DNA of 64,000 bases from Solitalea canadensis DSM 3403 (GTDB lineage Bacteria; Bacteroidota; Bacteroidia; Sphingobacteriales; Sphingobacteriaceae): assembly GCF_000242635.2 (NCBI RefSeq), contig NC_017770.1:5138070-5202069 (forward strand). The letters run 5' to 3'. Below are positions 52,000 to 61,111 of the stretch, piece by piece; position 1 is the first letter of the stretch, and each line of letters opens with the position of its first letter. The notes below the pieces were generated by a model that had not been told where the DNA came from, ran no database searches, and was given only the letters and a program-made list of their open reading frames with translations. Both the position numbers and the translations under genes were made by a program.

Positions 52000-53064
52000 A
52001 TGAAAAAAATACTAATTACGGGTGGTGCAGGATTTATCGGATCTCATGTGGTGCGATTGTTTGTAAATAACTATCCTGATACGAAGATATATAATCTGGA
52101 TAAACTTACATACGCAGGTAATCTGATGAATCTTCAGGATATTGAAGACAAAGAAAATTACCATTTCGTAAAAGGTGATATTGTTGATGCTGCATTTGTT
52201 AATGAGTTGTTCGATCGTGAACAATTTGATGCAGTTATTCACCTGGCAGCGGAGTCTCACGTTGATCGTTCAATTGAAAATCCGCTGGAGTTTGTGATGA
52301 CTAATATCATCGGAACTGTTAATTTATTGAATGCTGCAAAAAATAGCTGGAAGCCGGTTCTTGGAACAGAAATGACCGATAAGCGTTTTTATCATGTTTC
52401 TACTGATGAAGTTTATGGTACATTGGGAGAGACAGGAATGTTTACTGAAGAAACCAGTTACGACCCGCATAGTCCGTACTCAGCTTCTAAAGCAAGTTCA
52501 GACCATTTTGTGCGCGCTTATGGTGATACTTATGGACTTCCGGTAGTGATCTCTAATTGCTCAAATAACTATGGGCCATTTCATTTTCCGGAAAAGTTGA
52601 TCCCACTTTGTATTAATAATATTAAAAACAATAGATCGTTGCCTATTTACGGTAAAGGAGAAAATATTCGTGACTGGCTATTTGTGGTTGATCATGCGCG
52701 TGCTATAGATGTTGTTTTTCATAATGCTAAGAATGGAAGCACCTACAACATCGGAGGTCATAATGAATGGAAAAACATCGATGTGATTCGTTTATTATGT
52801 AAGATCATGGATAAAAAATTAGGTCGTTCTGAAGGGACATCTGAACAATTGATCACATTTGTGAAAGACCGTGCCGGACATGATTTACGTTATGCTATCG
52901 ACTCAACAAAACTCCAGAATGAATTAGGATGGAAACCTTCGTTACAGTTTGAAGAAGGCTTGGAGAAGACTGTAGATTGGTATCTAACGAATGAAGAATG
53001 GTTGGAAACTGTAACTTCAGGAGCGTATAAAGATTATTACAAGCAACAATATACAGCAAGATAG
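52000..53064 (+). CDS. rfbB: dTDP-glucose 4,6-dehydratase
   Basis: A 354-residue NAD-dependent SDR enzyme converting dTDP-glucose to dTDP-4-keto-6-deoxyglucose, the entry to dTDP-rhamnose and other deoxysugars. ILITGGAGFIGSHVVRLF binds NAD. The catalytic triad is VSTDEVYGTLG (T-D136-E137) plus Y160-x3-K164 in PYSASKASSDHFVRAYGDTY. SNCSNNYGPFHFPEKLIPL and PIYGKGENIRDWLFVVDHA are characteristic of RfbB/RmlB. Length is normal. It is the last gene of the operon and ends in a terminator. RmlA, RmlC and RmlD are not in the window. Confidence 0.97.
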   Translation: MKKILITGGAGFIGSHVVRLFVNNYPDTKIYNLDKLTYAGNLMNLQDIEDKENYHFVKGDIVDAAFVNELFDREQFDAVIHLAAESHVDRSIENPLEFVMTNIIGTVNLLNAAKNSWKPVLGTEMTDKRFYHVSTDEVYGTLGETGMFTEETSYDPHSPYSASKASSDHFVRAYGDTYGLPVVISNCSNNYGPFHFPEKLIPLCINNIKNNRSLPIYGKGENIRDWLFVVDHARAIDVVFHNAKNGSTYNIGGHNEWKNIDVIRLLCKIMDKKLGRSEGTSEQLITFVKDRAGHDLRYAIDSTKLQNELGWKPSLQFEEGLEKTVDWYLTNEEWLETVTSGAYKDYYKQQYTAR

Positions 53065-53088
53065 TTTTAATGTTAAGCTGTTGATACC

Positions 53089-53122
53089 AAGGAAGAATGC
53101 CGAAAAGTATTCTTCCTTTTTT
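53089..53122 (+). terminator. Terminator of the ugd-galE-rfbB operon
   Basis: AAGGAAGAAT (53089-53098) pairs with ATTCTTCCTT (53109-53118) around a 10-base loop, followed by T residues. Confidence 0.9.
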
Positions 53123-53145
53123 ATTGGCACTGTTTTTCTAGGATA

Positions 53146-54414
53146 ATGAGTATGACAGTGAAGATAAAAAATATTGCTTTAATAATAAGATGCTTATTCT
53201 TAAAGCAATTGTCAACATTCAGCATTGTATTAATTTTTATTACTTCTCATTCAAAAGCTCAGGATTCTACTTTTGTTAAAGCTGTCAGACAACGCGATCT
53301 TATAGATGTTATTTTCCCTAAGAAAGAACGAAAAACCGGAATTGATACACTTGCTCCTAAAAATCTTGAACTCGGGATTTTTCCTTATGTGGGCTTCGGT
53401 CCGGCAACAGGGTTAGAAATTGGGGTTTCAGGAAGTGCCGCTTTTTTTACTGCCGATAGAAGATATACCCGCCAGTCACGGGCCGGACTCTCAGCTTCGT
53501 TTACATTAAAAAAACAATTATTTATTACTGCCCGCTCTATTATCTTTTCTAATAAAAATAAATGGCTTTTTGTAGGCGACCAACGTTACAATAAAAATAC
53601 ACAATCTACTTTTGGTTTAGGAACTACATCAATTGAAGATGAGGAAACGCCCTTAAAATATAAGTTTCTACGGCTTTCCGAAACTGCATTTTTTCATTTG
53701 GGAGGATACTTTTACGGAGGACTAGGAATCCATTACGATAAATATTATAATGTTGAGATTGATCCTGAATCAGATCAGTCGCCTGTAGATAATCCATATA
53801 TTGATTACACAACAAGATATAACTTTAATCCAACCGAGTCTGCAGGGTCGGGAATAAGTGCTAACTTATTATATGATACTCGCGACAATTTATTTAATAC
53901 CTATAAGGGATTGTTTCTTTTGGCAAACTACAGGGTTTACAGAGAAGGATTAGGAAGTACAACAGATTGGCAGGAGTTACGGTTTGAATTAAGAAATTTT
54001 CATTCATTAGCCTCCAATAACCGGCAGATCTTAGCACTTTGGATTTATTCGGACTTTATAATTGGAGGCAATGCTCCGTACATGCATCTTCCGGCAGTTG
54101 GATGGGATAGTTTTAACAATACAGGACGCGGATACATTCAAGGACGGTTTAGAGGACCTTCATTAATATATAGCGAATTGGAATATAGATATGCAATTTC
54201 AGGAAACGGACTTGTGGGTGGAGTTGCATTCGTTAATGCATCATCTGTTTCAAACCCTGATACGGATCTAAATCTCTTTCAAAACATTGCACCGGCAGGA
54301 GGTATAGGATTGCGGATAAAACTGAACAAAGAAACTCGGACTAACTTACGACTCGATTTTGCTGTCGGCAGGCAATCAACAGGTGTTTACTTAAATATTT
54401 CAGAGGCATTTTAA
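53146..54414 (+). CDS. BamA/TamA-like outer-membrane beta-barrel protein without POTRA
   Basis: A 422-residue exported protein with a signal peptide (cleavage near HSKAQD, residue 38). After a short periplasmic segment (RQRDLIDVIFPKKERKTGID) the chain is a series of amphipathic strands (LELGIFPYVGFGPATGLEIG, AGLSASFTLKKQLFITARSI, GGYFYGGLGIHYDKYYNVEI), typical of a surface-antigen/D15-like 16-strand barrel. NLLYDTRDNLFNTYKGLFLL and YIQGRFRGPSLIYSELEYRY resemble the conserved barrel and the VRGF/IRG loop of the Omp85 group. No POTRA domains fit before the barrel. Its role may be autonomous, such as a small outer-membrane transporter. It directly precedes the convergent exporter operon, ending 3 bases from its last gene. 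Confidence 0.8.
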   Translation: MSMTVKIKNIALIIRCLFLKQLSTFSIVLIFITSHSKAQDSTFVKAVRQRDLIDVIFPKKERKTGIDTLAPKNLELGIFPYVGFGPATGLEIGVSGSAAFFTADRRYTRQSRAGLSASFTLKKQLFITARSIIFSNKNKWLFVGDQRYNKNTQSTFGLGTTSIEDEETPLKYKFLRLSETAFFHLGGYFYGGLGIHYDKYYNVEIDPESDQSPVDNPYIDYTTRYNFNPTESAGSGISANLLYDTRDNLFNTYKGLFLLANYRVYREGLGSTTDWQELRFELRNFHSLASNNRQILALWIYSDFIIGGNAPYMHLPAVGWDSFNNTGRGYIQGRFRGPSLIYSELEYRYAISGNGLVGGVAFVNASSVSNPDTDLNLFQNIAPAGGIGLRIKLNKETRTNLRLDFAVGRQSTGVYLNISEAF

Positions 54415-54417
54415 TTA

Positions 54418-55593
54418 TCAGGTTGTTGTTGCAGATAAACGCTTGTTAATCCATTTTAAACTTAATAAACTCAAAGCAGAATAGAAGAGCCATAATAGTA
54501 AGAGATGAAGAATAGCCTCGACGTTATTCATTAATCCGCCACCTTGCTGTACGAGCGACGTGTAGACCTTTAAGAATGGAGTTGTAGGTAATAACGAAGA
54601 GAACCATTGTAATGGCAATGGAAGCGATTCAAATGGCCATGAATACCCTGTAACCAGGAACACGGGATAAGTGCTAAAGGCCATTATCTGCACACATAAA
54701 AGCTGACTTTTAAAAAGTGAACCTATCCAAATACCCATTGGTATTATAGTGAGTAAAAAAAGAGCCATTATCACCGTAATATCAAAAGCCGACCCCCTTA
54801 CAGGTAATTTTAAAACGGTAAAGTTTACGGTTAGGAAGAAAAAAGCATAACACATAAATAACAGAAAATAGAAACTCCCTTTCCCCCATAAGGCAACCGA
54901 ATAATTTCCGGCTGTATCACTGAGTTGATTTATGGTATTCTTTTCCCGTTCCGAGGCCATACTGCCTGTTAATCCGATTAATAAGGTTTGCTGTAAGATG
55001 AGTGCAAGTATTCCGGGTAATAAAAAGGCTCCGTAACTTACGCGCTCATTAAACAAAGGACGATTGTCAAGATTCAGTGGCATCACTTCATGCATTGCTG
55101 TAGCTTCATTAAGTCCTTGCATTTCATAAAATTTTAATCTTACTCCTGCACCCACCGTTAATGAAACCTGAGTAACACCACTTAAAAGGTCGCTTGATGG
55201 AAGAAAACGTGCAGCATTTGCCGCCAGTACAATGTTTGCAGATTGTAAGCTAAGAACTTTCTTTTCGAGACCATTTTCGATAAATAGATATCCCTGGGTT
55301 TGTCCTTTATACATCATTTTCTGAGCTTCGTCAAGCCCGGGGGCAGAGATCAATTCGATCGCTTGTAAATTATTAATTTGTTCGGCAAGTTGTTTTGATA
55401 AACCGCTGTGGTCCATATCAACAATCGCCATTGGAATTTCCTCTTCTTCTTTATTGATATAAATACTGCCGTAAAAGAATGCATATAATACCGGGGCAAT
55501 CAATAGGGTTAATAGCAAACTATGGTCTTTTGCTATAAGTGCTGCTTCTCTTAAGAAAAGAGTTTTAAAGTTATGCCATTGACTTTTTTTCAT
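54418..55593 (-). CDS. ABC-2-type permease, second subunit of the exporter operon
   Basis: A 391-residue inner-membrane protein. One N-terminal span (about 23-42) is followed by a large periplasmic domain (about 45-180, EEEEIPMAIVDMDHSGLSKQ and later PLNLDNRPLFNERVSYGAFL). About five spans follow (about 180-385) with LLPGILALILQQTLLIGLTG and VFLVTGYSWPFESLPLPLQW. This is the ABC2_membrane_3 layout of YhhJ/YbhR-type permeases. It overlaps the first permease gene by 23 bases, so they are translationally coupled and probably form a heterodimer. No ATP-binding protein is encoded anywhere in this operon. It is the last gene of the operon. Confidence 0.85.
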   Translation of the reverse strand: MKKSQWHNFKTLFLREAALIAKDHSLLLTLLIAPVLYAFFYGSIYINKEEEEIPMAIVDMDHSGLSKQLAEQINNLQAIELISAPGLDEAQKMMYKGQTQGYLFIENGLEKKVLSLQSANIVLAANAARFLPSSDLLSGVTQVSLTVGAGVRLKFYEMQGLNEATAMHEVMPLNLDNRPLFNERVSYGAFLLPGILALILQQTLLIGLTGSMASEREKNTINQLSDTAGNYSVALWGKGSFYFLLFMCYAFFFLTVNFTVLKLPVRGSAFDITVIMALFLLTIIPMGIWIGSLFKSQLLCVQIMAFSTYPVFLVTGYSWPFESLPLPLQWFSSLLPTTPFLKVYTSLVQQGGGLMNNVEAILHLLLLWLFYSALSLLSLKWINKRLSATTT

Positions 55594-56752
55594 TGTTTAC
55601 AGCTTTTCGAATTTTAAAGTGAAAAAAGACAACAGCCAAAGGAAACGTAACTCCAATAAATATCATTAATCTGCCAATTTCCGGAATCGCATAATTCATT
55701 GGCAATCCCATATAATAGATTTTGAAGAATCCGTCGAGGAAATGGGTATAAGGCATTATTTGTGCATAGTATTGATCGTACCACGGCATTGCCCAGCGAG
55801 GAAATGTAAATCCGCTGAAAACAAAAGCAGGTGAGGTATAAAACAAAGCAATGTCTGAAGCCAGCATGGTATCATTAAAAATGGATGAAACCAGTAGCCC
55901 TATGCCAATACAAGCTAATGCAAGAATGCTATATAAGAAAAAGAATTTTAAAGTTGCATCGGGATGTCCGATACCAAACACAGGGAGGATTACACCTGCT
56001 ACTAAAATGAAATTGATCCAGGCCACACTCAGGTGTGCCAAGGTTTTACCCGCAATTACAGCAAAGGATGATCCATTGGCCAATGAGATCAATTCAAGAA
56101 GTGTATTCGTTTTTAGTTCATAATTTAACAACAGAACACTGACCATTATAATGAGCATTTGTAACCCCACAGTGATAAGGCCGGGTGCAAGATATTGCTG
56201 ATAATTATAGTCAGCATTATACAACGTATAGGAGGTTAATCCCACTGGCTGAACCAGTGCCATCGCTTTTCGTTCATTCATCCCGGTTTTTACAAATTTT
56301 TGCAACATCACCCCGGCCCCACCCATAATAATTACCTGGACTGCATCTTTATAAATCAGCTTCGCAGGAACTAAAGATGCTCCGTTGGTATAAAGAGATA
56401 CGGTAGCTGGATGTTTACTTTGCAGGTTTATGGCCATTTTAGTTGGGAAATGAACTGCTGCCAAAACTTTTCCGCTGCGAATCAAGTCCTGAAGTTCTGG
56501 CAAGCTATTTACCTGGTGCGTAATATGTATGGTTTCTGTTTGTTCTAAAAGAAACGTCAGCTGTCGCGAAATTGGGGATTGATCTTCATCCCAAATAGCA
56601 ACAGGCAGGTTTTCAAGCTTAGGGTTGATATAGATATAACTGTAAAAGCAAAATAATAGGGGAGGCATTACTAATAAAATCCAGTAATGAACAGGAAGAC
56701 TAAGTATCCGCTTCCATTCCCTTATCGTTATTTTCCAGATAGTGTTACTCAT
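55571..56752 (-). CDS. ABC-2-type permease, first subunit of the exporter operon
   Basis: A 393-residue inner-membrane protein of the same type as its neighbour. One N-terminal span (about 22-40) precedes a periplasmic domain (about 45-180, NLPVAIWDEDQSPISRQLTF). C-terminal spans run from about 195 to 380 (QYLAPGLITVGLQMLIIMVS, VFSGFTFPRWAMPWYDQYYA). The two permeases resemble each other in layout, for instance AIVDMDHS against AIWDEDQSP, and are probably ancient duplicates. It overlaps hlyD by 4 bases (ATGA) and the second permease by 23 bases. The substrate is unknown; comparable operons export drugs, lipids or small peptides. Confidence 0.85.
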   Translation of the reverse strand: MSNTIWKITIREWKRILSLPVHYWILLVMPPLLFCFYSYIYINPKLENLPVAIWDEDQSPISRQLTFLLEQTETIHITHQVNSLPELQDLIRSGKVLAAVHFPTKMAINLQSKHPATVSLYTNGASLVPAKLIYKDAVQVIIMGGAGVMLQKFVKTGMNERKAMALVQPVGLTSYTLYNADYNYQQYLAPGLITVGLQMLIIMVSVLLLNYELKTNTLLELISLANGSSFAVIAGKTLAHLSVAWINFILVAGVILPVFGIGHPDATLKFFFLYSILALACIGIGLLVSSIFNDTMLASDIALFYTSPAFVFSGFTFPRWAMPWYDQYYAQIMPYTHFLDGFFKIYYMGLPMNYAIPEIGRLMIFIGVTFPLAVVFFHFKIRKAVNNEKKSMA

Positions 56753-57741
56753 TTTAATCTTAGTGAGGCAGTCATCCCTGGGCGTAAACCATTGATTTTA
56801 TTCATGTTCTCAGGCGTTATTTCAACAGTGAAAGTGCGTAGTTCAAACTGTCCGCGATCTTTTGTAGGTACCCAATTTGCAAATGAAAGTGTAGGAGATA
56901 ATGCACTAACTTTTCCGTTTATTGCTTCAGGATCGCAACCTGGGATGGTTAATTTTACCTCGTTTCCTAATTGAAGAGCCTTGATCTTATCTTGTCTGAT
57001 ATTAAAACGAACAAAATAACTGTTGGTCCTTTGCAGGGTCATCATGGGATAGCCAATGGAAACAATCTCGCCCTCATTGATCACTTTTGTCGAGATAATT
57101 CCATCTGCCGGAGCATAAATCCTAGTGTTATCGGTTAAAGCTTTAGTTAGTTCATAAGCTTGTTCTGCCTGATGGAGTATGGCTGTTGAGGTTTTTATTA
57201 GCTCTGGATTAGCACCTTTTTCAAGCATTTGTAGATTTAGCTGAGCTACTTCCATTTCTTTTTTGGCTGCCTGAAGTTTAAAATAGATCAAATCCTTTTC
57301 CTGGCCAGATATCACCTCCTTTTTATAGAGGTTATCCATCCGGTCATATGTTTTCTTAACAAGATTATATTGTTCCTGTGCTATCTGGTATAATTTATTG
57401 GTTGAAGAAAGGATTTCCGGACGGGTACCGTTTTGTAATAACTGAAGTTGTGACCGTGCTGCGTCAATACCTGCCTTAGCTTGTTCTCGGATCGCATTAA
57501 TCTCAGTAGTTCTCAGAACCCCTAAAAGTTGCCCTTTCTTAACAGTATCTCCTTCATCAACTAATAAACTGTCCAGTCTTCCCGGAAACTCTGCAGCAAT
57601 ATCAACGTATTTTGCATCAACCATGCCTACTTCTATATTTTCACTCTCAGAGGATCTCCTGAAAAAGAATATTACGGCAATAATGAGAATAAGTAAGGGA
57701 ACCACTAAAGCCCAATAGTTTTTTATAAAAGATGATTTCAT
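56749..57741 (-). CDS. HlyD/MFP-family periplasmic adaptor
   Basis: A 330-residue adaptor with one N-terminal membrane anchor (about residues 8-28). A barrel-sandwich/lipoyl half follows (AAEFPGRLDSLLVDEGDTVK, KKGQLLGVLRTTEINA), then a long alpha-hairpin (about 75-210, with IREQAKAGIDAARSQLQLLQ). The other lipoyl half is IYAPADGIISTKVINEGEIV. The C-terminal beta-barrel ends in GLRPGMTASLRLK. It is the YbhG/YhiI-type adaptor that connects ABC-2 permeases to a TolC-like tunnel. The tolC gene lies 61 bases upstream and the first permease overlaps its stop codon by 4 bases. Confidence 0.92.
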   Translation of the reverse strand: MKSSFIKNYWALVVPLLILIIAVIFFFRRSSESENIEVGMVDAKYVDIAAEFPGRLDSLLVDEGDTVKKGQLLGVLRTTEINAIREQAKAGIDAARSQLQLLQNGTRPEILSSTNKLYQIAQEQYNLVKKTYDRMDNLYKKEVISGQEKDLIYFKLQAAKKEMEVAQLNLQMLEKGANPELIKTSTAILHQAEQAYELTKALTDNTRIYAPADGIISTKVINEGEIVSIGYPMMTLQRTNSYFVRFNIRQDKIKALQLGNEVKLTIPGCDPEAINGKVSALSPTLSFANWVPTKDRGQFELRTFTVEITPENMNKINGLRPGMTASLRLK

Positions 57742-57802
57742 GCGTAAATACTATTAATTGTAAACAATCCTATAAAGAAAGATCATTTATTGTTGAGACA
57801 AA

Positions 57803-59251
57803 TTATTTAATGAATTCAGTTATTCGCTGTGGAGTTCCCATTAAATTCCAATACTCAGCTAAAGCAACATAATAGCCTAATACTGCCGTGTAATAAGCTT
57901 TTTCTATTTCTTCCTGCACTATTATGGCATCGTTTACATCTTTAACCGTTGAAAACTCATTGTTTAGACGTTCTCGAACCATAGTGGTTGTAACAGCTGC
58001 TTGTGACCGAGCTGTATCTAATGAGGCAATATCGTTTTCTAATGCTGTTAGCTTATTGTTAACTATGGTTAACTGAGCTTGTAAACCTGTTCGTGTATTT
58101 TCTTGTGCTAATTTCGCTTCCTCGACTAATTGTTTAGTCGCGCTTACTCGTTTGGTGTTTCTAAAACCACTGAATAGTGTCCATTGCATTTCTACTCCAA
58201 CAAGCCAAGGAGGAGTGGTTACCGGTAAATCCTTTTGATATAAGTTTACGTTTCCGATAGCAAAAATGTTAGGCAATTGTAAAGAGCGACTTGCTTTTAC
58301 GGTGCTTTCTGCAAGATTGGTTTTGTTTTCGATAAACTTATAGGAAGGGTTTTGTGCCCAGAATGAGCTTTGTTCGACTGCTAAATTAGCTTTCGAAAAC
58401 CGTAGTGTATCAGCTATCGTTAAAGCAGAGTCTAAAGGAGAACCCATTAATCTGTTAATTTCAACTTGGATGTTTTTCTTTTCCAAATCAATGTTGTTTT
58501 TCCGGGTTTGAGCCTGGGTTAATGCTACATTGGTCCAATTCCGTAGATAAGGAGGGATTAACTCATTTTTTACTAGTTCATCGGCTCTATCCCTGTTCTG
58601 TTTGAAGATGTCAACAATTGTATTTTCTTTCTGTAAAATCGAGTTGACATACATCATTCTTAAATATTGAACTGCAAGGGCAAAATCAACTCCCTTTTGC
58701 GTTAATTCAAGGTTGATGTTGCCAGCATCATATTCATTTTGAGCAATATTTCTGGCTGTTGACAGTTTGCCTCCGAGGTAAAGTGGCTGACGAATACCCA
58801 AGGAAGCAGTAAAGTAATCTTGCTTATTTAATGGAGGATTATAATCAGGGTAAATAGTACTAATAACATTTTTCGACAAAGAATAAATGCGGTCCTGCAC
58901 TGCCTGTGGAAGGTTATTTCCGGTTATTTCTTTATAAACTTCATTGGCAGTGTTAACACTCTGTTGGGACGAGCCTTCAACAATGCCATCTTTTACAGTT
59001 TGTAAATTAATCTCAAGCGGCTTTGAGAGATGTTGATAGCCTGCTAGCAAGTCTATGCCGGGTAAATAACTATTCTTTTCAGCTTCTAGCGAAAACTTTC
59101 TGGCTGCAACTGATTTATTCATTTGATTGACCAGTAGGTTTCGTTCCCTTGCAATACGAAAGCACTCTTCCAAGGAAAGTTTTGTTTGCTGAGCATTGGC
59201 AAATTGAAAGAAACAAAAAGACGGTAGTAATAAAAAGAGAAAGCGTTTCAA
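57803..59251 (-). CDS. TolC-family outer-membrane efflux protein
   Basis: A 482-residue exported protein with a signal peptide (residues 1-20, ending in ANAQQ). It follows the two-repeat outer-membrane efflux protein pattern: LSLEECFRIARERNLLVNQM opens the first helical/strand repeat. NKQDYFTASLGIRQPLYLGG is the first barrel strand pair. The second repeat includes PSYKFIENKTNLAESTVKAS and VGVEMQWTLFSGFRNTKRVS. The start is TTG at 59251, which is the only codon placing the signal peptide correctly. It heads the tolC-hlyD-permease-permease operon. It is separated from the upstream MacB-like gene by a terminator. Confidence 0.92.
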   Translation of the reverse strand: MKRFLFLLLPSFCFFQFANAQQTKLSLEECFRIARERNLLVNQMNKSVAARKFSLEAEKNSYLPGIDLLAGYQHLSKPLEINLQTVKDGIVEGSSQQSVNTANEVYKEITGNNLPQAVQDRIYSLSKNVISTIYPDYNPPLNKQDYFTASLGIRQPLYLGGKLSTARNIAQNEYDAGNINLELTQKGVDFALAVQYLRMMYVNSILQKENTIVDIFKQNRDRADELVKNELIPPYLRNWTNVALTQAQTRKNNIDLEKKNIQVEINRLMGSPLDSALTIADTLRFSKANLAVEQSSFWAQNPSYKFIENKTNLAESTVKASRSLQLPNIFAIGNVNLYQKDLPVTTPPWLVGVEMQWTLFSGFRNTKRVSATKQLVEEAKLAQENTRTGLQAQLTIVNNKLTALENDIASLDTARSQAAVTTTMVRERLNNEFSTVKDVNDAIIVQEEIEKAYYTAVLGYYVALAEYWNLMGTPQRITEFIK

Positions 59252-59334
59252 AACAAAATTAACTATTAATTGCCCTTAAGATACGCGATTTAATTTAAAG
59301 ATTAAGAATGAAAGTTGAAGGAATTTTTAATTAA

Positions 59335-59370
59335 AGAAAAAGCCATCCGGTTACCGAAATGGCTTTTTCT
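59335..59370 (-). terminator. Terminator between the MacB-like gene and the tolC operon
   Basis: AGAAAAAGCCAT (59335-59346) and ATGGCTTTTTCT (59359-59370) are perfect 12-base arms. A small CGG/CCG stem lies in the loop. It insulates the exporter operon from the upstream gene on the same strand. Confidence 0.92.
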
Positions 59371-59388
59371 AACTTTTATCGTGAATAA

Positions 59389-60621
59389 TTATTCGTATCG
59401 CAATGCCTCAACCGGATCTAATTTTGAGGCTTTAATAGCTGGATAAATTCCAGAGATTAACCCTACAATAATACATAGAGCAATTCCGGTAAACATCCAG
59501 GCCCAAGGAACAATGAAACCTCCTCCAATTAATATTGAAAGTCCGTTCCCAACTAAAATTCCAAGCACAATTCCACCTGCTCCACCAATCAAGCAAATAA
59601 CTATGGCTTCGTATAAAAATTGTCCGCGGATAACCTGAGGAGTAGCCCCTAATGATTTCCTGATTCCAATTTCTCGAGTACGTTCAGTAACCGAAACCAG
59701 CATAATATTCATTAAACCAACTGAAGCACCCACTAAGGTAACAACCCCAATCACGATGGCGGCGATGGTTAAATAACTAACAATATCTAAGAATGAATTA
59801 GCCAAAGCATCACTCTTAGTAATTTCGAAGTTGTTTTCCTGAGATATATTTAGCTTTCTGATATTGCGCATTTTAGCAGTAGCCTCTCCAATTGCAGGCT
59901 CCATGTTTTGGAGATTCTGAACACTTACTGTTATCGTATAGCTTTTATTCTGACTTCCGGATGTGATTTTAGCCTTCAAAACTGGTATCAAACAAAACCG
60001 GTCACCCGGGCCAACGCCTGCAGTTCCTTTTTCAACCAAAACCCCAATTACCTTGTATTTGTCATTTCCAATATTAATGATCTTGTTAATCGGGTCTTTA
60101 TTGTCAAAAAGGTTTTTCTTTATTTCATTACCAATGATAACTACATTCCATCCGCTTTGTACCTCTGCGTTAGAAAAATTTCGACCTTCAGCTAACTTGT
60201 AACCGGATGTGAGCAAATAGTTTTCATCTCCACCTGTTACATTTATATTAGGATTGGTCTTTTTTCCTCCGTACTTAATAATCGCATTCCAGGAGCTAAC
60301 AGTAGATACACTTACAAATCCTCCGTAATTGTAGGCATTTTTAAAATCCTGTGCTTCTTCATATTTAATTGCCGGAAATCGTTTGGGAGCAGCTCCTCCG
60401 CCACCAATTCGAATCCCCGTACCTCGGTTACGAATAGTGAATGAGTTGGAGCCCATACTGGCAAATGTATTGTTAGCAAAACTCTTAACGCCATCAATTG
60501 CCGTTAAAATACCAACAAGCGCCATAATTCCTATCGAAATGATCAAAGCTGTTAGCGTAGTACGTAATTTATTGGCCTTGATTGATTGTATGCCAACTTT
60601 TAAGTTTTCCCGAGGGTCCAT
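59389..60621 (-). CDS. MacB/FtsX-type ABC transporter permease
   Basis: A 410-residue inner-membrane protein with the MacB layout. One N-terminal span lies at about 20-45 ([20 protein letters not shown]). A large periplasmic domain runs from about 50 to 280 ([39 protein letters not shown]). Three spans follow (about 280-400, [40 protein letters not shown]), ending in [13 protein letters not shown], the signature of FtsX/MacB permeases. It lacks an ATPase domain, and no ATPase gene is adjacent. Related proteins export lipoproteins, macrolides or peptides. It has its own terminator. Confidence 0.92.
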   Translation of the reverse strand: MDPRENLKVGIQSIKANKLRTTLTALIISIGIMALVGILTAIDGVKSFANNTFASMGSNSFTIRNRGTGIRIGGGGAAPKRFPAIKYEEAQDFKNAYNYGGFVSVSTVSSWNAIIKYGGKKTNPNINVTGGDENYLLTSGYKLAEGRNFSNAEVQSGWNVVIIGNEIKKNLFDNKDPINKIINIGNDKYKVIGVLVEKGTAGVGPGDRFCLIPVLKAKITSGSQNKSYTITVSVQNLQNMEPAIGEATAKMRNIRKLNISQENNFEITKSDALANSFLDIVSYLTIAAIVIGVVTLVGASVGLMNIMLVSVTERTREIGIRKSLGATPQVIRGQFLYEAIVICLIGGAGGIVLGILVGNGLSILIGGGFIVPWAWMFTGIALCIIVGLISGIYPAIKASKLDPVEALRYE

Positions 60622-60831
60622 CCTGTAAATTTCTGAATAAGAATTGATAAAAGCGAATTATTGATGTTGATGTTTTCGGAACTAAAATATAAAAGTGGTA
60701 GAGAAAACCCTGTTATTCACGGAAATATTACATCGTGCTACTAATGAAGTTTGCTTAAAAGTTTTTAAAGATTCTGTGACTTTTGAAAAGTGCTATCGTT
60801 TAATAAAGTACAAGATTAAAATAGTTGAATT

Positions 60832-61008
60832 ATGGATAATCAAAGTATAGTTTATGATGCATTAATAAAAGCCGGGAAACCGATGAAGTCTGCAGAGATT
60901 GCTTCAGTTACGGGTCTTGAAAAAGGGGAAGTTGACAAAGCAATAAAAGCGCTTAAAGTTGCAGATAAAATCGTGTCACCTAAAATGTGCTTTTATTCTG
61001 TGAGGTAG
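60832..61008 (+). CDS. 58-residue winged-helix DNA-binding protein
   Basis: A short frame from ATG 60832 to TAG 61006-61008. The protein begins MDNQSIVYDALIKAGKPMKS and continues AEIASVTGLEKGEVDKAIKA, then LKVADKIVSPKMCFYSVR. This is a compact winged helix: a first helix, a helix-turn-helix (AEIASVTGLEKGEVDKAIKA) and a beta-wing (ADKIVSPKMCFYSV). Similar minimal winged-helix proteins annotated as MarR-like occur in archaea and bacteria. It has no effector domain. A hairpin follows at 61046. The upstream gene-free stretch (60622-60831) shows no strong promoter. Coding potential is supported by the domain pattern rather than length. Confidence 0.75.
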   Translation: MDNQSIVYDALIKAGKPMKSAEIASVTGLEKGEVDKAIKALKVADKIVSPKMCFYSVR

Positions 61009-61045
61009 GTTGAGGTTTTTTTGAATCTGAATAGATTGTGAACTA

Positions 61046-61073
61046 AAAAGGAGCTACTGTTGTAACTCCTTTT
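61046..61073. terminator. Bidirectional terminator after the winged-helix gene
   Basis: AAAAGGAG (61046-61053) pairs with CTCCTTTT (61066-61073), with an inner TAC/GTA stem. It lies between the winged-helix gene and the convergent Fe-S carrier gene. Confidence 0.75.
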
Positions 61074-61111
61074 AATTTATTGCCTGAATGGCCGAATGTA
61101 TTGCAATTAAA

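Noticed and set aside
49608..53064. ugd-galE-rfbB as part of a transferred capsule island
   Set aside because: Composition looks like the neighbours, there are no glycosyltransferase, Wzx or Wzy genes, and no mobile-element marks; it looks like a housekeeping precursor operon.
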